A DNA stretch of 6,641 nt, from assembly GCA_002299785.1 (NCBI GenBank), contig DBNL01000080.1:1-6641 (forward strand), written 5' to 3'. Below the pieces are notes generated by a model that was given only the letters and a program-made list of their open reading frames with translations, ran no database searches and was not told the origin of the DNA. The translations under genes were made by a program, and so were the position numbers. The DNA comes from Verrucomicrobia bacterium UBA673 (lineage in GTDB: Bacteria > Verrucomicrobiota > Verrucomicrobiia > Limisphaerales > UBA1096). Every line of letters starts with the position of its first letter. Position 1 is the stretch's first letter. Shown one piece after another: positions 5,924 to 6,641 of the stretch.

Positions 5924-6502
5924 TCACGGATGATCCGCATCAACCTGAATCATAAGTTCATTACGACGAAAAAAAGTTGGTGTCCACGGTGTGTCATAAT
6001 ATGCATTTATTGGCTCTGATAAAATTTTGAAGCCGTTTTTTAATATCCAATCGTTTAATGATTTTTTAGCATTATCAGAACCTCCATCGATCCTCTTTCC
6101 TGAGTATCGATATACCGCAAATGTACCAGATGATCTTATTTCAGTTTTCACATTGATACCAGTGGGGGCTGGAACTTCATCTTTATTAATTGAAGAAGGC
6201 AGCACAAAAGCCATTGTTTTCCCACTCTTCCTTTTCTGAATGTATACAGGCGTTGTCATCGCAATTTTTTGTGATTTTGAATTACCTCGATCTATATAAT
6301 TAAACAATCGCATAAATCCACCTTCATCTTCTGTGTTCATGCTTGTTTCAACTAATTGCAGTTCTGAATAAGATCTAAGTTCAATATTTCCATTTTTTAC
6401 TAGAACTTTATGTGGCGCTTCCTCATACCCAGACCTGCTAATCTTGGCGACGGTTGAACACCCTGTAACAAACAATATGGACAAAATAAGTAACTTAACC
6501 AT
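5924..6502 (-). CDS. SOUL family heme-binding protein, predicted lipoprotein
   Basis: A 192-residue protein of the SOUL/HBP family. Members bind heme or other tetrapyrroles, but the role in bacteria is poorly known. Family blocks appear in order: NIELRSYSELQLVET (39-53), FMRLFNYIDRGNSKSQKIAMTTPVYI (63-88), MAFVLPSS (97-104), DEVPAPTGINV (108-118), YRYSGKR (131-137) and YDTPWTPTFFRRNELMIQV (169-187). The short hydrophobic N-terminus MVKLLILSILFVTGC has a lipobox (VTGC, Cys15), so it should be exported and lipid-anchored. ATG 6502 gives a compact lipoprotein signal. ATG 6523 and TTG 6529 (GGAG eight bases upstream) are alternatives that add 7 or 9 residues. The gene ends in tandem TGA stops (5926-5921). 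It is AT-rich with mostly A/T third positions, unlike the operon and recombinase, suggesting a different origin. Confidence 0.93.
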   Translation of the reverse strand: MVKLLILSILFVTGCSTVAKISRSGYEEAPHKVLVKNGNIELRSYSELQLVETSMNTEDEGGFMRLFNYIDRGNSKSQKIAMTTPVYIQKRKSGKTMAFVLPSSINKDEVPAPTGINVKTEIRSSGTFAVYRYSGKRIDGGSDNAKKSLNDWILKNGFKILSEPINAYYDTPWTPTFFRRNELMIQVDADHP

Positions 6503-6508
6503 ATACAA

Positions 6509-6537
6509 CTTATAACAAACCATCGCCAACAGTCCAA
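6509..6537 (-). promoter_or_regulatory. Candidate promoter of the SOUL gene
   Basis: On the minus strand TTGGAC (6537-6532) and TATAAG (6514-6509, five of six matches to the -10) are separated by 17 nt. Only six bases separate the -10 from the ATG at 6502, so the transcript would start at about the A of that ATG. If real, this favours the 6502 start and a leaderless mRNA, because the 6523 and 6529 starts would lie inside the promoter. Confidence 0.4.
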
Positions 6538-6546
6538 CTCCAATCC

Positions 6547-6574
6547 CACACTGGCTTGCCGCTAGTGTGTTTTT
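6547..6574 (+). terminator. Terminator-like hairpin pointing to the right
   Basis: CACACTGGC (6547-6555) pairs with GCTAGTGTG (6561-6569) over a 5-nt loop: nine pairs including one G-T wobble. TTTTT (6570-6574) follows on the plus strand. On the minus strand no T run follows, so it would stop only rightward transcription. No plus-strand gene ends just before it. It could instead be an operator-like dyad about 10 bp upstream of the SOUL -35. Confidence 0.45.
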
Positions 6575-6641
6575 CCTCTGGCTCGGAAGGCTTGGTTTAC
6601 TTCTCCAGCATCAATTGTTGTTATTCCGCCGATTGGCCTCG
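6562..6641 (-). CDS. Possible C-terminal tail of a gene running in from the right edge
   Basis: The minus strand is open from the edge to TAG (6564-6562) and encodes 25 residues, including PIGGITTIDAGEVNQAFRAR. The composition looks protein-like, and the gene would lie upstream of the SOUL gene in the same direction. The piece is too short to assign, and a hydrophobic plus-strand frame is also open here, so it may be chance. Confidence 0.25.
   Translation of the reverse strand, partial: RPIGGITTIDAGEVNQAFRARGKTH

Noticed and set aside
5990..6010. AT-rich dif-like sequence (TCATAATATGCATTTAT)
   Set aside because: It lies inside the SOUL coding region over conserved residues (NAYYDT) and lacks proper paired Xer arms.
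6505..6641. Possible integron attC-like site suggested by ATAACAAAC and GTTATT near a hairpin
   Set aside because: The required RYYYAAC and GTTRRRY core sites are not both present, and the recombinase has no recognisable integron-integrase patch.

Overview
The window looks like chromosomal DNA of a Verrucomicrobiota or Planctomycetota bacterium. The main marker is the truncated gene at the left edge: a secreted PSCyt2 (DUF1549) protein with a CxxCH motif, a family expanded almost only in those phyla. The neighbouring genes are GC-rich, and their TGATG and near-contiguous gene junctions are typical of bacterial operons. No rRNA, tRNA, CRISPR array or insertion sequence is visible.

Positions 4388 to 1 (minus strand) form one tight run of five genes. 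In transcription order they are: a secreted protein with a C-terminal membrane anchor and no recognised family (3189-4388); a MacB/FtsX-type ABC permease (2038-3189); its LolD/MacB-type ATPase (1376-2035); a DUF4126 membrane protein (749-1336); and the PSCyt2 protein (745 to beyond the left edge). Junctions are a 1-nt overlap, a 2-nt gap, a 39-nt gap and a 3-nt gap. The first three genes probably form one envelope machine: an anchored extracytoplasmic protein working with a mechanotransmission-type ABC transporter. The substrate is unknown, and no MacA-like adaptor is present in the window.

Positions 4389-4459 are a 71-bp divergent intergenic region with candidate promoters for both directions. 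It leads on the plus strand into a complete tyrosine recombinase of the XerC/XerD family (4460-5410). All six catalytic residues are present. An insert in its N-terminal domain carries an AT-hook-like KKRGRPRR motif.

Positions 5411-5923 hold no confident gene. There is a weak terminator after the recombinase, a small acidic plus-strand reading frame that looks frameshifted (5482-5652, possibly continuing in another frame to 5762), a short minus-strand frame (5759-5890) whose stop overlaps that extended frame's stop, and interleaved dyads near 5868-5887.

From about 5763 to the right edge the DNA becomes clearly AT-rich. It carries a SOUL-family heme-binding lipoprotein gene on the minus strand (5924-6502). 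A sigma70-like promoter lies so close to its start that the mRNA may be leaderless. Further out are a terminator-like hairpin pointing away from that gene (6547-6574) and what may be the tail of another minus-strand gene at the edge. The composition break just past the recombinase suggests acquired DNA, or less excitingly an assembly join.
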